Shown here one piece after another: positions 8,060-16,433 of a stretch of 55,106 bases of DNA. The first letter of the stretch is position 1. Each line of letters starts with the position of its first letter. Both the position numbers and the translations under genes were made by a program. The DNA comes from a virus: positions 1 to 55,106 of the IMG/VR virus record IMGVR_UViG_3300036715_000866. One strand, given 5' to 3'. The notes below the pieces were generated by a model. That model had not been told where the DNA came from. It did no database searches and saw only the letters and a list, made by a program, of their open reading frames with translations.

Positions 8060-10048
8060 TCACCAACGCGCTGAACCACCATGCGACGGCTTCGGGATGC
8101 CGCCCTTGCCGACGCTCTTCGAGACGACGCGGCCTTGGCTGTCCAGTTGGACATTCACCTCGATATTCGATTGCTGACCGATCTTGTCGATCAGCTTGTC
8201 CACGGCGGCGACGAAATTGATGGCATTGATTCCTTCGCCACCGGTGACCGTATAGTGAGATTTCTTGTCGGCGCCCATCCCCGCTGAATACTTGATGCCG
8301 TAGCGCGCGGCGAGACTGGAAACCTGCGAGTCGAATACAGGGTCTGCTCCCGCTCCTCTCCCTGAAGCGCCGCCCCATGAACCGGATGACCCGGCACCCC
8401 ATGAATCGGATGCGCCACCAGTGTTCGGCTTCCAGTCGTGGCCGCCAGGGAAGTGCTTGTTCAGGAAGCCAGCCAGGTCGCCAAGAACCGAACGTAGCCC
8501 CTCCATGACGCCCAGCATGCGGTCGCCCATCAGTTCCTGCGCGGCGTTGTTCAGGTCGGCAGAAGCCTTGCGCAGTGCGTCTGCTTCGGTCCCGCCGCCA
8601 AAGTCCTTCATCATGGATTCGTACTTTTCCTGAAGCCCAAGATCGGATCGGTTAGGGTCTTTTTGCCACTTGTCATATTCGGTCAAGAACTGGCCGGCGA
8701 CGTGCTGGCTGCCGCCGAATAACCCCTTCAATCGCGATGTAACCATGCGGTTGCTGCCGCCCATTCCACGGATGGCGTCGATCAAGGCCGGGCCGATCAT
8801 CTTTCCGCCGACCTTGCCGGTAAAGCCTTCTTCCAGTGCGTAGTCCATCTCCAGGGGATCATTCACCCCATTCCTGGACAGCACGTTCCACATGAAATTC
8901 TTTCCGGCATCGCCGGCCCTACCGCCGGACCTGATGGCATCATCAAAGCCGCCGATGATGCCTGCCGCGTTGGTGCGGACGCCCGGAGCGGAAGAATTCA
9001 CCAGCGACAGGAACAGCCCTTTGAAGGCTTCGATATCGCCGTTGGTGCCAATAGCCTGGTTGTTCTTCTCGACGAACTTCAGCATGGCCTCTGCCGCCTC
9101 GCCCTGCTTCGCCCCAAGGTTCGAGCCAACCATCATCTCGACCAGAGTGCGCGACTGCTCCGTGACGTTGCCGCCGTTCATCCCCAACCAGGATGCGCGG
9201 CCCATCAGGTTTGTGGTGGCGCCGGGGTTCATGCCCAGCACGCGGGACATGCGCAGGCTCTCGGCCGTGCCCATGCTGACATCCCGGCCGCCCATCGCCC
9301 CGGACACCGCCGCATAGGACTGCGCGTAGGCCAGCACTTCGTTGTGCATAAAGCCGAGTCCTGCTCCTGCGGAGCGAATATGCGCGCGGAAATCGCGGAA
9401 TTCCTCGTTCACCGCGTAGACGTTGCGGCGAAGGTCGGTCAGGCCATATGCTTCCTGCATCGACTGGTCGGCGTACTTGCCGACGGCGCCCTGGATTTTT
9501 CCACCAACCATCCCGCCAAGCATCCCACCGATGGCCGATCCTGCTGGACCGAAAGCCATGCCGGCAGCACCACCAGCAATACCGCCTAGTACGCCACCGA
9601 CGTTTCCCTGCATGATGCCGCCCAGCGCGGCGCCCATGCCAGGGCCGGCATACCCGCCCCATCCGCCACCGCCAGCGCCGGGCTCCCCATAGGACGCCAC
9701 ACGAGCAGATTGCGCCAGGACCGATTCGATATGCCGATTCAGCGCGGCCGGGTCCGGGAATTGCCGTTGCGCGCCATGCATCCAGGAAACGATATCCTGC
9801 CCGTACATGCCGGCGCGGGCACCGGAGCGCAGCGCCTCGGCTGCCCCGCTGCGAACGGCCGGCGCGAACAACTGCTGGAAACCGCGCTGAAGGAATTCCA
9901 GTTCTGCCTTCGCGCTCTCCAGGCCTGGGAAATTCACATCCCCCAGGCTCTTCAACTCGCGGCCGGTCTTGCGCGCTTCCTCCTGAATTCTCCGGAACGC
10001 ATCCAGTACCTGTTCAGGCTGTGCGGAGAAGGGAACACTTACGGTCAT
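8060..10048 (-). CDS. Tail tape measure protein
   Basis: The 662-residue protein has a helical N-terminus (about 10-110), a Gly/Ala-rich hydrophobic centre (about 125-190: GGVLGGIAGGAAGMAFGPAG and GGMLGGMVGGKIQ) and a long helical remainder, ending in a Gly/Ser-rich linker and a small C-terminal domain. This and its place right after the overlapping tail chaperone pair identify it as the tape measure, which sets tail length and is ejected on contraction. It is rather short for the family, so the tail should be short. It overlaps the chaperone gene by 4 nt. Confidence 0.75.
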   Translation of the reverse strand: MTVSVPFSAQPEQVLDAFRRIQEEARKTGRELKSLGDVNFPGLESAKAELEFLQRGFQQLFAPAVRSGAAEALRSGARAGMYGQDIVSWMHGAQRQFPDPAALNRHIESVLAQSARVASYGEPGAGGGGWGGYAGPGMGAALGGIMQGNVGGVLGGIAGGAAGMAFGPAGSAIGGMLGGMVGGKIQGAVGKYADQSMQEAYGLTDLRRNVYAVNEEFRDFRAHIRSAGAGLGFMHNEVLAYAQSYAAVSGAMGGRDVSMGTAESLRMSRVLGMNPGATTNLMGRASWLGMNGGNVTEQSRTLVEMMVGSNLGAKQGEAAEAMLKFVEKNNQAIGTNGDIEAFKGLFLSLVNSSAPGVRTNAAGIIGGFDDAIRSGGRAGDAGKNFMWNVLSRNGVNDPLEMDYALEEGFTGKVGGKMIGPALIDAIRGMGGSNRMVTSRLKGLFGGSQHVAGQFLTEYDKWQKDPNRSDLGLQEKYESMMKDFGGGTEADALRKASADLNNAAQELMGDRMLGVMEGLRSVLGDLAGFLNKHFPGGHDWKPNTGGASDSWGAGSSGSWGGASGRGAGADPVFDSQVSSLAARYGIKYSAGMGADKKSHYTVTGGEGINAINFVAAVDKLIDKIGQQSNIEVNVQLDSQGRVVSKSVGKGGIPKPSHGGSARW

Positions 10049-10332
10049 GGCACTTCTTCCCAGGCGTCATCGTCATCGTTCAGGAACCGCTCGACCTCTG
10101 CGTCGAAATCCGGGTCTTGGTCTTCGGCGGCGATGGCATCCGCCAGTTTCTCCGGACTCTCGGCGTAGAGGTCGTCGTAATAGTGGGCGAGATATTCGGT
10201 CAGTATCTCGCCGTAGGTCAGGTCGAGGTAGCGCGGGTCATTGGGCGGGAGGATGTAGCGCCGCCGGTACCACAGCGTCACCGTGCCCGCCATTGCCAGC
10301 GCCGCTTCCTTTGCTTTCCGTTCCATGTCCAA
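10045..10332 (-). CDS. Tail assembly chaperone, downstream (frameshift) partner
   Basis: The acidic 95-residue frame (AEDQDPDFDAEVERFLNDDDD) overlaps the end of 10238-10630 by about 95 nt in another frame and stops at the tape-measure start. This is the usual layout of the two tail chaperone frames, the second being made as a C-terminal extension of the first by programmed frameshifting. Its only independent starts are TTG at 10332 or ATG at 10326, without a clear ribosome site, supporting frameshift expression. The frame stays open upstream through 10361-10370, where CTTCGGGGCG could be a slip site. Confidence 0.6.
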   Translation of the reverse strand: MDMERKAKEAALAMAGTVTLWYRRRYILPPNDPRYLDLTYGEILTEYLAHYYDDLYAESPEKLADAIAAEDQDPDFDAEVERFLNDDDDAWEEVP

Positions 10333-10630
10333 GTCGAAATCGCGCCTCCGCGGCGCGCAGCGCCCCGAAGACCCCCATGATCTGCTTGTAGCTCTCGTCG
10401 TCTTCAGGGTCCATCGCGGCCATGTCCCAGCCAGCAGGAACCTCGGCGGCCAGCACCTTGATCGTGGCGTAGGCGGTAGCGAATAGGTCCAGCCAGGTGG
10501 ACGGGTTTGGAACGCCTTCGGTCAGGCGCGAGTATTCCGCACTGACCTTGAAGGTGTCGGCCATGACGCGGCGCCGAAAGACGAATGCCCCGACGCCGGG
10601 GACTTCGAGGGTGTGCTGTTTTTCGTTCAT
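10238..10630 (-). CDS. Tail assembly chaperone, upstream partner
   Basis: Start taken as the ATG at 10630 (MNEKQHTLEVPGVGAFVFRR); 10681 would overlap the preceding gene. The 130-residue protein has an N-terminal beta hairpin with FVFRRR and a helical middle (WLDLFATAYATIKVLAA), as in the gpG-type chaperones that coat the tape measure during tail assembly. The last 30 residues (GTESKGSGAGNGGHGD ...) are low-complexity and overlap the next frame, so the functional product may be the frameshift fusion plus this shorter form. Confidence 0.6.
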   Translation of the reverse strand: MNEKQHTLEVPGVGAFVFRRRVMADTFKVSAEYSRLTEGVPNPSTWLDLFATAYATIKVLAAEVPAGWDMAAMDPEDDESYKQIMGVFGALRAAEARFRLGHGTESKGSGAGNGGHGDAVVPAALHPPAQ

Positions 10631-10644
10631 GGTGTCCTCGTTGG

Positions 10645-11193
10645 TTACCAGCGATACCCGGCGCGCACCCCGGCGAACCACTGTCCATCTGTGTCCAGGG
10701 TTGCCATGGCGCCGACATGTACCGCCTTGATTTGTGCGATGTCCTGCTGCGCATAGACGCGACCAATCGTCTTGCCGTTGCGCAGCCCGTAGGCGAGGCC
10801 GACTTCGCCGCGCAGCGACGTGGCGAACCAGGGGAGCGGGTCGGATCGGTCGAACGTGGTGAACTTGCCGGTATCCAGGTCGACCGTGGTGGTGACGGTG
10901 TGCGGGCGCTCATCCTCTTTCACCTTGCTGCTGGCGACAACCTGCTGCCGGGCGTCATCCAGCACCGTCTCCGGCAGCTTCAGCTTCGCCTTGACGGCAT
11001 CCCGGTAGACATAGATCACCTTCGGTGCCGGGGCGGCGGTGGGTATTTCCGACTTCACTTCCTTCGCGGGCGCAGCGATCACCGTCGCGCCGGCCGGGAT
11101 GCTCGGCGCCGGCCAGGTCCACCAGATGGCAAACACGCCACAAACAGCAAGGACAGCCGCGAGCAGGGTCGTGCGGGCAGTCCATGGAATCAT
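10645..11193 (-). CDS. Membrane-anchored protein of the lysis module
   Basis: 182 residues. It starts with an N-in membrane anchor (TTLLAAVLAVCGVFAIWWTW, about 8-27), then a Pro/Ala-rich linker, a charged helix with VVASSKVKEDERPHTVT (about 85-102), and a beta-rich C-terminus ending GQWFAGVRAGYRW. It follows the holin-transglycosylase gene with an ATGA overlap, so a role in envelope disruption or in anchoring the lysin is likely. It is not a classical Rz/Rz1 pair: no embedded lipoprotein frame was found. Function otherwise unknown. Confidence 0.5.
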   Translation of the reverse strand: MIPWTARTTLLAAVLAVCGVFAIWWTWPAPSIPAGATVIAAPAKEVKSEIPTAAPAPKVIYVYRDAVKAKLKLPETVLDDARQQVVASSKVKEDERPHTVTTTVDLDTGKFTTFDRSDPLPWFATSLRGEVGLAYGLRNGKTIGRVYAQQDIAQIKAVHVGAMATLDTDGQWFAGVRAGYRW

Positions 11194-12125
11194 GCCGGCT
11201 CACCGAACCAGGCCGCGTACTTCGGCCGGCGCTTGACCATGACATTGACGACATGGGTTCGATTGATGTCGCGCGCCGACATGCCGTAGCCGTGCCACTT
11301 CGCCGTGCTCTTGGTGCTGGTGCGTTCGACATTGCCGAACCAGCGAGCTGGGTCACACCCGGCAGTCTGGCCGCATAGCCGTCGCTCCGCCATCAATCCG
11401 CCCTCGCCGCCGTTGTAAGCGGAGTCGCACATGGCGAGCGTGTTGTAATCGTCGGCTGCCAGCTTGGCGACGCGCCAGTAGCATCCGCGATTCTTCACCA
11501 CCACGGCGCGTAGCTGCATGCGCGGGTTGTATCGGTCGGCCCAGGTCCAGTGCTTCAGGCTTGGGTCCATGCTCGCCACTTCCGCCAGCGCATCGAACCG
11601 GAGGGAGCCATCCGCTCTATATGATCGGGTGAACTGCCCATAGCCGGCTCCTTCTTCGCGTTCTGTCTTGAGCCTGGCAGATGGCTTCCAACCTGACTCC
11701 TGTTCGACCTGGGCCGCGAGTACGGATGCCATTGTGAGGTCGGGCCAGAGTAGGCCGATTTCATCGGCCAGCACGGGGAGGTCTTTAGCAGCATTGCCCG
11801 GCAACACGGGCCGGTAGTCCGATGCAATCGCCCTCGGCGCAATGGCCAGAAACAGGATGGCCGTCAGCAGAGCCATCGCCGCCCAGGCTATAGCGGCCCC
11901 CACGTTGCCAAGCATGGCGCGATCCCATGCTTCCCGGCTGTCGCCCGGCATGAGTGCCTTGCGGATGAGGTAGGTCGCCACGGCGGCCGAGAATATCCCG
12001 GCGAGCGTCTGCAGCTGCATTTCGAGTTGCCGGCCGCCGTCTGGGTCTGTGACAAAGTACCAAGCCACAACTAGAAGCGGGATCAACGCGAACGTCAAGA
12101 TTCTGTACGACTTCGCTGTTTTCAT
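11190..12125 (-). CDS. Holin-like membrane region fused to a lytic transglycosylase
   Basis: The first 105 residues contain three hydrophobic helices (LTFALIPLLVVAWYFV, 10-25; LAGIFSAAVATYLIRKAL, 41-58; AAIAWAAMALLTAILFLAIA, 77-96). Residues about 105-311 are a lysozyme/SLT-like domain with a candidate catalytic Glu in VEQESGW (about 142), a GYGQFTRSY motif, and paired Cys residues. Normally holin and lysin are separate genes; here one 311-residue chain has both. It would be held in the inner membrane with the enzymatic part on the periplasmic side. Both flanking genes overlap it by 4 nt. Confidence 0.7.
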   Translation of the reverse strand: MKTAKSYRILTFALIPLLVVAWYFVTDPDGGRQLEMQLQTLAGIFSAAVATYLIRKALMPGDSREAWDRAMLGNVGAAIAWAAMALLTAILFLAIAPRAIASDYRPVLPGNAAKDLPVLADEIGLLWPDLTMASVLAAQVEQESGWKPSARLKTEREEGAGYGQFTRSYRADGSLRFDALAEVASMDPSLKHWTWADRYNPRMQLRAVVVKNRGCYWRVAKLAADDYNTLAMCDSAYNGGEGGLMAERRLCGQTAGCDPARWFGNVERTSTKSTAKWHGYGMSARDINRTHVVNVMVKRRPKYAAWFGEPA

Positions 12126-12379
12126 GTGTTTCTCCTGTATTCGGGAGGCATATCGCGCCGCGCCTTTTCATTCTCGAACGCGAGGCGGCAGTGGTTGTCC
12201 TGCCAAAAGAACGCCATGTTGAGCAGGCGCCTGGCTGCGTCCATGACCACGCTGTTTCCACGCCGACGGTGACAGCGCGCCGAGAAGGTTTCGTCGGCGT
12301 AGCCGCCCGTGAGCACGCTGAACCCCTGGTCTATCCAGATCACAATCTCCCAGGCGTAGCCCTTTGCGCCGGCCGGCAT
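12122..12379 (-). CDS. Small conserved phage protein, unknown function
   Basis: 85 residues from the ATG at 12379 (MPAGAKGYAWEIVIWIDQGF); the longer frame to 12412 would lie inside the tail-tube gene. It contains GGYADETFSARCHRRR and a WQDNHCRLAFE motif, with no membrane helix or known catalytic motif. Downstream it overlaps the holin-lysin gene (12122-12125), so it is part of the same translational unit as the lysis genes. I cannot assign a role. Confidence 0.5.
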   Translation of the reverse strand: MPAGAKGYAWEIVIWIDQGFSVLTGGYADETFSARCHRRRGNSVVMDAARRLLNMAFFWQDNHCRLAFENEKARRDMPPEYRRNT

Positions 12380-12381
12380 GG

Positions 12382-12807
12382 TTACAGCCCCACGCCTTGA
12401 ACGTCTCGGCACATGAACTGCGCCGTGCCGCGTACAACCTGGTTGGCGTCGAGCGAGTGGTCGCCGCTGGTATAGACGCAGCCGATGTACTTGCGCAGCA
12501 CATCGCCTGTGTCCTTATCCTGCTCCAAAATGTCGAACTCACGACCTTGCAGAACGTCGTCGCCGTTCTCGGCGAAGATGCCCAGGCTGCGCAGCGCCTG
12601 GGTCTTGACCGCTGTCTGGGTGAGCGAGATGGTATGGCGCGCGGCGGTAGGGACGATTTCCTGGGCATGGATATCGCCGACGCCGTATTCCGGGCTATGG
12701 CCGTAATCGTCGCTGGCGCGCAGCGACTTGGCCAGCGCGACCCTGACGCCATCAAGAAGGATGATCGCCCTATTGGCGCTGCGTACATTGACTCTGGTGG
12801 TGGACAT
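12382..12807 (-). CDS. Tail tube protein
   Basis: 141 residues directly downstream of the sheath gene, the standard order sheath-tube in contractile phages. It is beta-rich with one helix and an alternating strand pattern (RAIILLDGVRVALAKSL; HTISLTQTAVKTQAL; EFDILEQDKDTGDVLRKYIG), consistent with the tube fold that stacks in hexameric rings. The ATG follows a purine-rich site (GAGGAAAAG). A short perfect GATAC-CG-TATC-type palindrome lies between it and the sheath stop. Confidence 0.7.
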   Translation of the reverse strand: MSTTRVNVRSANRAIILLDGVRVALAKSLRASDDYGHSPEYGVGDIHAQEIVPTAARHTISLTQTAVKTQALRSLGIFAENGDDVLQGREFDILEQDKDTGDVLRKYIGCVYTSGDHSLDANQVVRGTAQFMCRDVQGVGL

Positions 12808-12843
12808 TGGCTTTTCCTCAGTTGGTTTCTATGGGATACCGTA

Positions 12844-14556
12844 TCATACCGAAACAGAACCGGAGTACAGTACGGCGTGCAAAACCATCAAAATGTTGTT
12901 GATCGGGATAACAGGGCTACATTCGAATTCGATCCGCATCACATCGCCATACAGACTGACCTGGATATTGCGATAGGCTGGGTTCTCGGCATCCCCGGCC
13001 AGCACGCCCGGCCCCATCGGTTCCGGCCGCGCCAGTTCGCGCAGCGCGGTTTCGGTTCGGCTGGCGGCCTCGGCCAGGGTCAGTGGCGCGCCCTTGGCGC
13101 CGCGCAGATCGTCGACGGCGTTGCGCACGGTGCGGGCGGTGTAATCGACAGCGAAGCCGGCGGAGACCTCGACGCGGTTGTAGTTGTCATTCACCAGCCA
13201 GGTGCTGATCGATTTGACTACCTTGTAGCCGCGCGCGGTTTCTTCGACGCACAGCACGCCACCTTCGATCAGCACATCGGTATCGGTCGGGTTGCGTAGC
13301 TTTCTTTCCAGGCCGCGCACTTTCAGCGCCTTGTTGGTCAGCGCGGTACCGGGGTTGGACCCTGCGAAGGCAGCCGCGACCAGGGCTGCCGTCATGTAGC
13401 TCGGATACAGCGTCAGCACGCCGGCATGGTTGTAATCCCAGAAACCGGGGAAGCATTGACTGGCGCGGTCGCTGTTCAGCGCCTTGGCGGCATCCACCGC
13501 TTCGGCGATGGTCTGACCCTCCGCGCCGCCAACCAGGCAGCGCCGCTCCATGCGCGCGACATTACTCATGAAGCTGCAATGGGTAACTGCCTGGGCATGA
13601 ATGCTGGGGTCGGAGGTCAGCGGCACCAGCCACTGCACATCCTCGCTTTGCAGCGTGGTGAATGCAGCGGCCCATTCGACCGAGGTCGTGGTGCCATTGC
13701 TGCCAGAGGACAGGTAGGTCCAAGCGACGTTATCCGGCACGACGCCGACAGCGTCCTGGCGGGTGGCGGTCACGTAGCCCTCGCCGTAGCCGTTGAACCA
13801 GTCGACAATGGCTTGCAGGTTGGCGGTCGCCGTGATGGTGGCGGTCTTCACGTCAACGTTGGTCACGTAATCGAGCGCGTTCAGTGTCGCCTTCTCGTCG
13901 TTGCCATCCAGCACGACGCCGGTGAAGCCTGGCACGGCATTGATGCGGTCGACCAGTTTGGTCACCGTGTTGTAGGTGGCCAGGTCAATCGTGGCGACGG
14001 CGGTCGCGTTGGGCGCTTCCAGCGTCAGCGTGGTGCCTGTGATCGACATGCGCGCGGTGGCTTCGGCGCCGCCATAGACGATGCTGAAGGCGTCGCGGTA
14101 TACATCGTCCTGGCTGTAGTAGTCATTGCCGACTTGTGTGCTCAGGCGTTTGCCCTTGTTGGTCGCGGTCTCGACCTTGACCTTGATCTGATTGGTCCAG
14201 AGGCCGTAATCGGTGGATTTCAGATTGATGATGTTGGTGACGCCGGCCTTCAGCATCAGCGCGGCCTGCACCGCAGGGTTGACCCGCACGGCCATGACGG
14301 TCGATGGCGCATAGGTCTGGGGCGACGGGTCGAACGCGCGCTCAACGGCATCCAGCAGCGGGCCGCTGCGCAACATGGCGCGGGCCTCGCTCGGGGAGCC
14401 GAAGCGCAGCGCGGTATTCGGAGCGCCGCCTTCCGACGTGCCGACCAGTGCGAGCACATTGGCCACGGTCAGGTTTTTGTTGCGCATGGCGGAATCGTCC
14501 ACCAGCGAAGCGGTTGCCGGCGAAACCAACAGACGGCCGTTGAAGAAAACGCTCAT
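12844..14556 (-). CDS. Contractile tail sheath protein
   Basis: The 570-residue protein shows sheath-family marks: an N-terminal segment on which the domain is built, a middle protease-resistant insertion (about 130-270, several beta repeats such as ATITATANLQAIVDWF), and a conserved C-terminal domain (about 400-570: LTLYPSYMTAALVAAAFAGS, RLRxPT-like KLRNPTDTDVLIEGGVLCVE, NDNYNRVEVSAGFAVDYTAR, MRIEFECSPVIPINNI). The final strand donates to the neighbouring subunit in known sheaths. It is followed by the tail tube gene. Confidence 0.9.
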   Translation of the reverse strand: MSVFFNGRLLVSPATASLVDDSAMRNKNLTVANVLALVGTSEGGAPNTALRFGSPSEARAMLRSGPLLDAVERAFDPSPQTYAPSTVMAVRVNPAVQAALMLKAGVTNIINLKSTDYGLWTNQIKVKVETATNKGKRLSTQVGNDYYSQDDVYRDAFSIVYGGAEATARMSITGTTLTLEAPNATAVATIDLATYNTVTKLVDRINAVPGFTGVVLDGNDEKATLNALDYVTNVDVKTATITATANLQAIVDWFNGYGEGYVTATRQDAVGVVPDNVAWTYLSSGSNGTTTSVEWAAAFTTLQSEDVQWLVPLTSDPSIHAQAVTHCSFMSNVARMERRCLVGGAEGQTIAEAVDAAKALNSDRASQCFPGFWDYNHAGVLTLYPSYMTAALVAAAFAGSNPGTALTNKALKVRGLERKLRNPTDTDVLIEGGVLCVEETARGYKVVKSISTWLVNDNYNRVEVSAGFAVDYTARTVRNAVDDLRGAKGAPLTLAEAASRTETALRELARPEPMGPGVLAGDAENPAYRNIQVSLYGDVMRIEFECSPVIPINNILMVLHAVLYSGSVSV

Positions 14557-14569
14557 GTCATGCTCCCGA

Positions 14570-14770
14570 TCAGGTCACAGGGCGGCTAGCATAGGACTCG
14601 AACGCGCGGAGAAAACCCACGTCGAAATCCTTGTTCTGTCCGCGTTTCTTGGCGTCGGCATGGAAGCCGCCGATCAGTTCGACGCGCTTGTCCGACTTCG
14701 ACAGGCGCGCACAGAATTCATCCAGGGTAAGGGGTTCGCTGGCATCCATCGGCGCCTCTGTTTCATTCAT
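14570..14770 (-). CDS. Small protein upstream of the sheath gene
   Basis: 66 residues, acidic N-terminus (MNETEAPMDASEPLTLDEFC), then basic helices with KKRGQNKDF. Neither membrane helix nor known domain is seen. It is in the tail operon, 13 nt before the sheath start, with AGGAGAGCAGC before its ATG as ribosome site. The pattern PLTLDEFCARLS...VELIGGF is like short phage proteins of unknown role found next to sheath genes. Confidence 0.5.
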   Translation of the reverse strand: MNETEAPMDASEPLTLDEFCARLSKSDKRVELIGGFHADAKKRGQNKDFDVGFLRAFESYASRPVT

Positions 14771-14782
14771 GCTGCTCTCCTA

Positions 14783-15598
14783 TTACGGATTGATCGAAAT
14801 AGCCACCACCGGGATATCGGCAATGACCGCATAATCGCCACCTGTCACGTAACTCGGCGCCAGGCAGGTGAAATCACCCATCGTCTGATACATCGGCGCG
14901 GCGTAGGTGCTGAAGTCCTCGGTGTCGTTCTGGCTGAAATTGACCTGAACCACACCCGCTGCATCGAATACCGCCAGGTTGGCCAGCACGATCCGCTTCA
15001 GCGCGCGGCGCAACTCGTTCCGTTCATCCGGGTTGAGCGACCAGCCCATCAACTCAATGCGGACGGCAGATAACCAGCCTTCCGTTTCGCCGTCTTCGTA
15101 GCCCATCAAATCTTCCCCGACAGCCCGATCAGCCTGCGAATCTGACGACAACTGTAACGTCACGATAGGTAGCGTCTCGTCCTTGTCCTGGGGCGGAGCG
15201 GTGCGCACCGGAATAACCCCTTTGCTGTGCGCCAGGCGGCCGGCGGCCACCTCGACGGCTAGCCCGGCGATCAGGCGGTCGCGTAGCAGGACCAGCACAT
15301 CGGTGGCGCCGTCGTCATAGGACGCCACCGGCTCCCCGGATACCACGCCGCCATCGGACCAGGCCGCGCCATCCCAGTGGTAGACACGGTAGAAGTAGGT
15401 GGCCCCGTTGACCAGGCCGGACACATCGAGAACAGCATGCTCCAGGCCAGAATGCACCAGGAGCGCGCCGGCATCGTCGTGCCCAGTGAAGGCGTCGGTA
15501 TCACGGCGCAGAATGCGTGAAATAAGCGTTCCGGTAGGGCGGGTGACGAACACACGCAGCGCGTTGCCGGCCATGAGAGGTTGCAGGGTGATGCTCAT
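14783..15598 (-). CDS. Virion protein with fibronectin III-like N-terminus, probable tail terminator region
   Basis: 271 residues. About 1-90 reads like an Fn3/Ig-like domain (RVFVTRPTGT, LVNGATYFYRVYHWDGAAWS). About 95-271 is alpha/beta with a long helix pair (LLRDRLIAGLAVEVAAGRLA; ERNELRRALKRIVLANLAVF) and several strands. Its place between the HK97 gp10-like gene and the sheath fits the tail terminator or head-tail joining slot. The family is not recognised. The gene contains a chance TCGTGAC copy at 15159-15165 that lacks the -10 half. Confidence 0.45.
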   Translation of the reverse strand: MSITLQPLMAGNALRVFVTRPTGTLISRILRRDTDAFTGHDDAGALLVHSGLEHAVLDVSGLVNGATYFYRVYHWDGAAWSDGGVVSGEPVASYDDGATDVLVLLRDRLIAGLAVEVAAGRLAHSKGVIPVRTAPPQDKDETLPIVTLQLSSDSQADRAVGEDLMGYEDGETEGWLSAVRIELMGWSLNPDERNELRRALKRIVLANLAVFDAAGVVQVNFSQNDTEDFSTYAAPMYQTMGDFTCLAPSYVTGGDYAVIADIPVVAISINP

Positions 15599-16431
15599 GT
15601 CTGCCCCATTGCCGCTCGCACATCGGCAGCGAGGGCTTCGGAAAATATTTTTTCCGCGACCGGGCGCATCTTGTCGGCCACGGTCCGCGCGGGATGTTTC
15701 CCGGCGATGGCCGAAGCGATCCAGCCGCGGCCGCCCTCTACCATGACCCGGAAGGTCAGGTACTGAGTATGCCTAGATCCTTCGCCCGGGTTCTGGAACT
15801 TGACCATGCCGGCCATGCGTTTCGCCGCAGTTCCGAACACGCCGGCCTGGTTGACCTGCGCTTCCTTGAGCCGCCCACCCCACATGTAAACGCGCTGCGC
15901 GACCCGCATCGGCGCGCGGGTATTTACGTCCCATGATCCGTTTCCCGACTCGCGCGTTCCGATGCCTATTACCCGAGACGGGTCCATCGCCTTGGCGAAT
16001 TCATGAACCGCCTCCGGCATCACGTTTCTGCCGAAGGTCTTGGTTCCCGGTATTCCCCAGCGGAACGGCACGATCAGGTAGCGTTTACCCTGCTTGCTCA
16101 TCCGCACCTTCATTGAGGTGTCGAGCATCTTCTTCAGGTCGCGCGCCGGTGCGCCTTCTTCGATGATCCTGGCGTAGGGCAAATCGCTGTATGTTTCCGC
16201 CGAGAACGGACCGGTCCTGAGAATCTGGATGGAATCCAGGTATCGCCCGCTGCGCGCCTGGATGGTAGATCCGTCCGGAAGCGGCGAACCACCCGCATAC
16301 CCTCGCCACATGCCTTGCGCGTGCGCAGCAACGCCCTCGACCGCACTGGACAGATTGGGGAGGTCTTCCGCTCGCAGCGGAAGTAGCGACATCGGGATGT
16401 TGAGGGTGATTGAAACAGGGAATCGTGGCAT
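15595..16431 (-). CDS. HK97 gp10-like neck/tail completion protein
   Basis: 278 residues. Central features are YARIIEEGAPARDLKKML, a basic MRMSKQGKRYLIVPFRW-like strand and GGRGWIASAIAGKHPARTVA near the C-terminus. The last segment, ending in a helix with ADKMRPVAEKIF, is characteristic of the minor structural proteins that complete the head-tail neck (HK97 gp10 group). It overlaps the downstream gene by 4 nt and follows the Cys-rich neck gene. Role inferred from these motifs and position. Confidence 0.55.
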   Translation of the reverse strand: MPRFPVSITLNIPMSLLPLRAEDLPNLSSAVEGVAAHAQGMWRGYAGGSPLPDGSTIQARSGRYLDSIQILRTGPFSAETYSDLPYARIIEEGAPARDLKKMLDTSMKVRMSKQGKRYLIVPFRWGIPGTKTFGRNVMPEAVHEFAKAMDPSRVIGIGTRESGNGSWDVNTRAPMRVAQRVYMWGGRLKEAQVNQAGVFGTAAKRMAGMVKFQNPGEGSRHTQYLTFRVMVEGGRGWIASAIAGKHPARTVADKMRPVAEKIFSEALAADVRAAMGQT

Positions 16432-16433
16432 CG

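Noticed and set aside
10645-11193. Spanin (Rz/Rz1 or u-spanin)
   Set aside because: There is an N-terminal anchor but no embedded lipoprotein frame, no clear lipobox and no C-terminal membrane helix.
15159-15165. Tenth TCGTGAC copy on the minus strand
   Set aside because: It lies in the middle of a structural gene; the two bases after it are GT but the next hexamer (TACAGT) is not followed by a gene start, and nothing nearby begins there. Probably chance.
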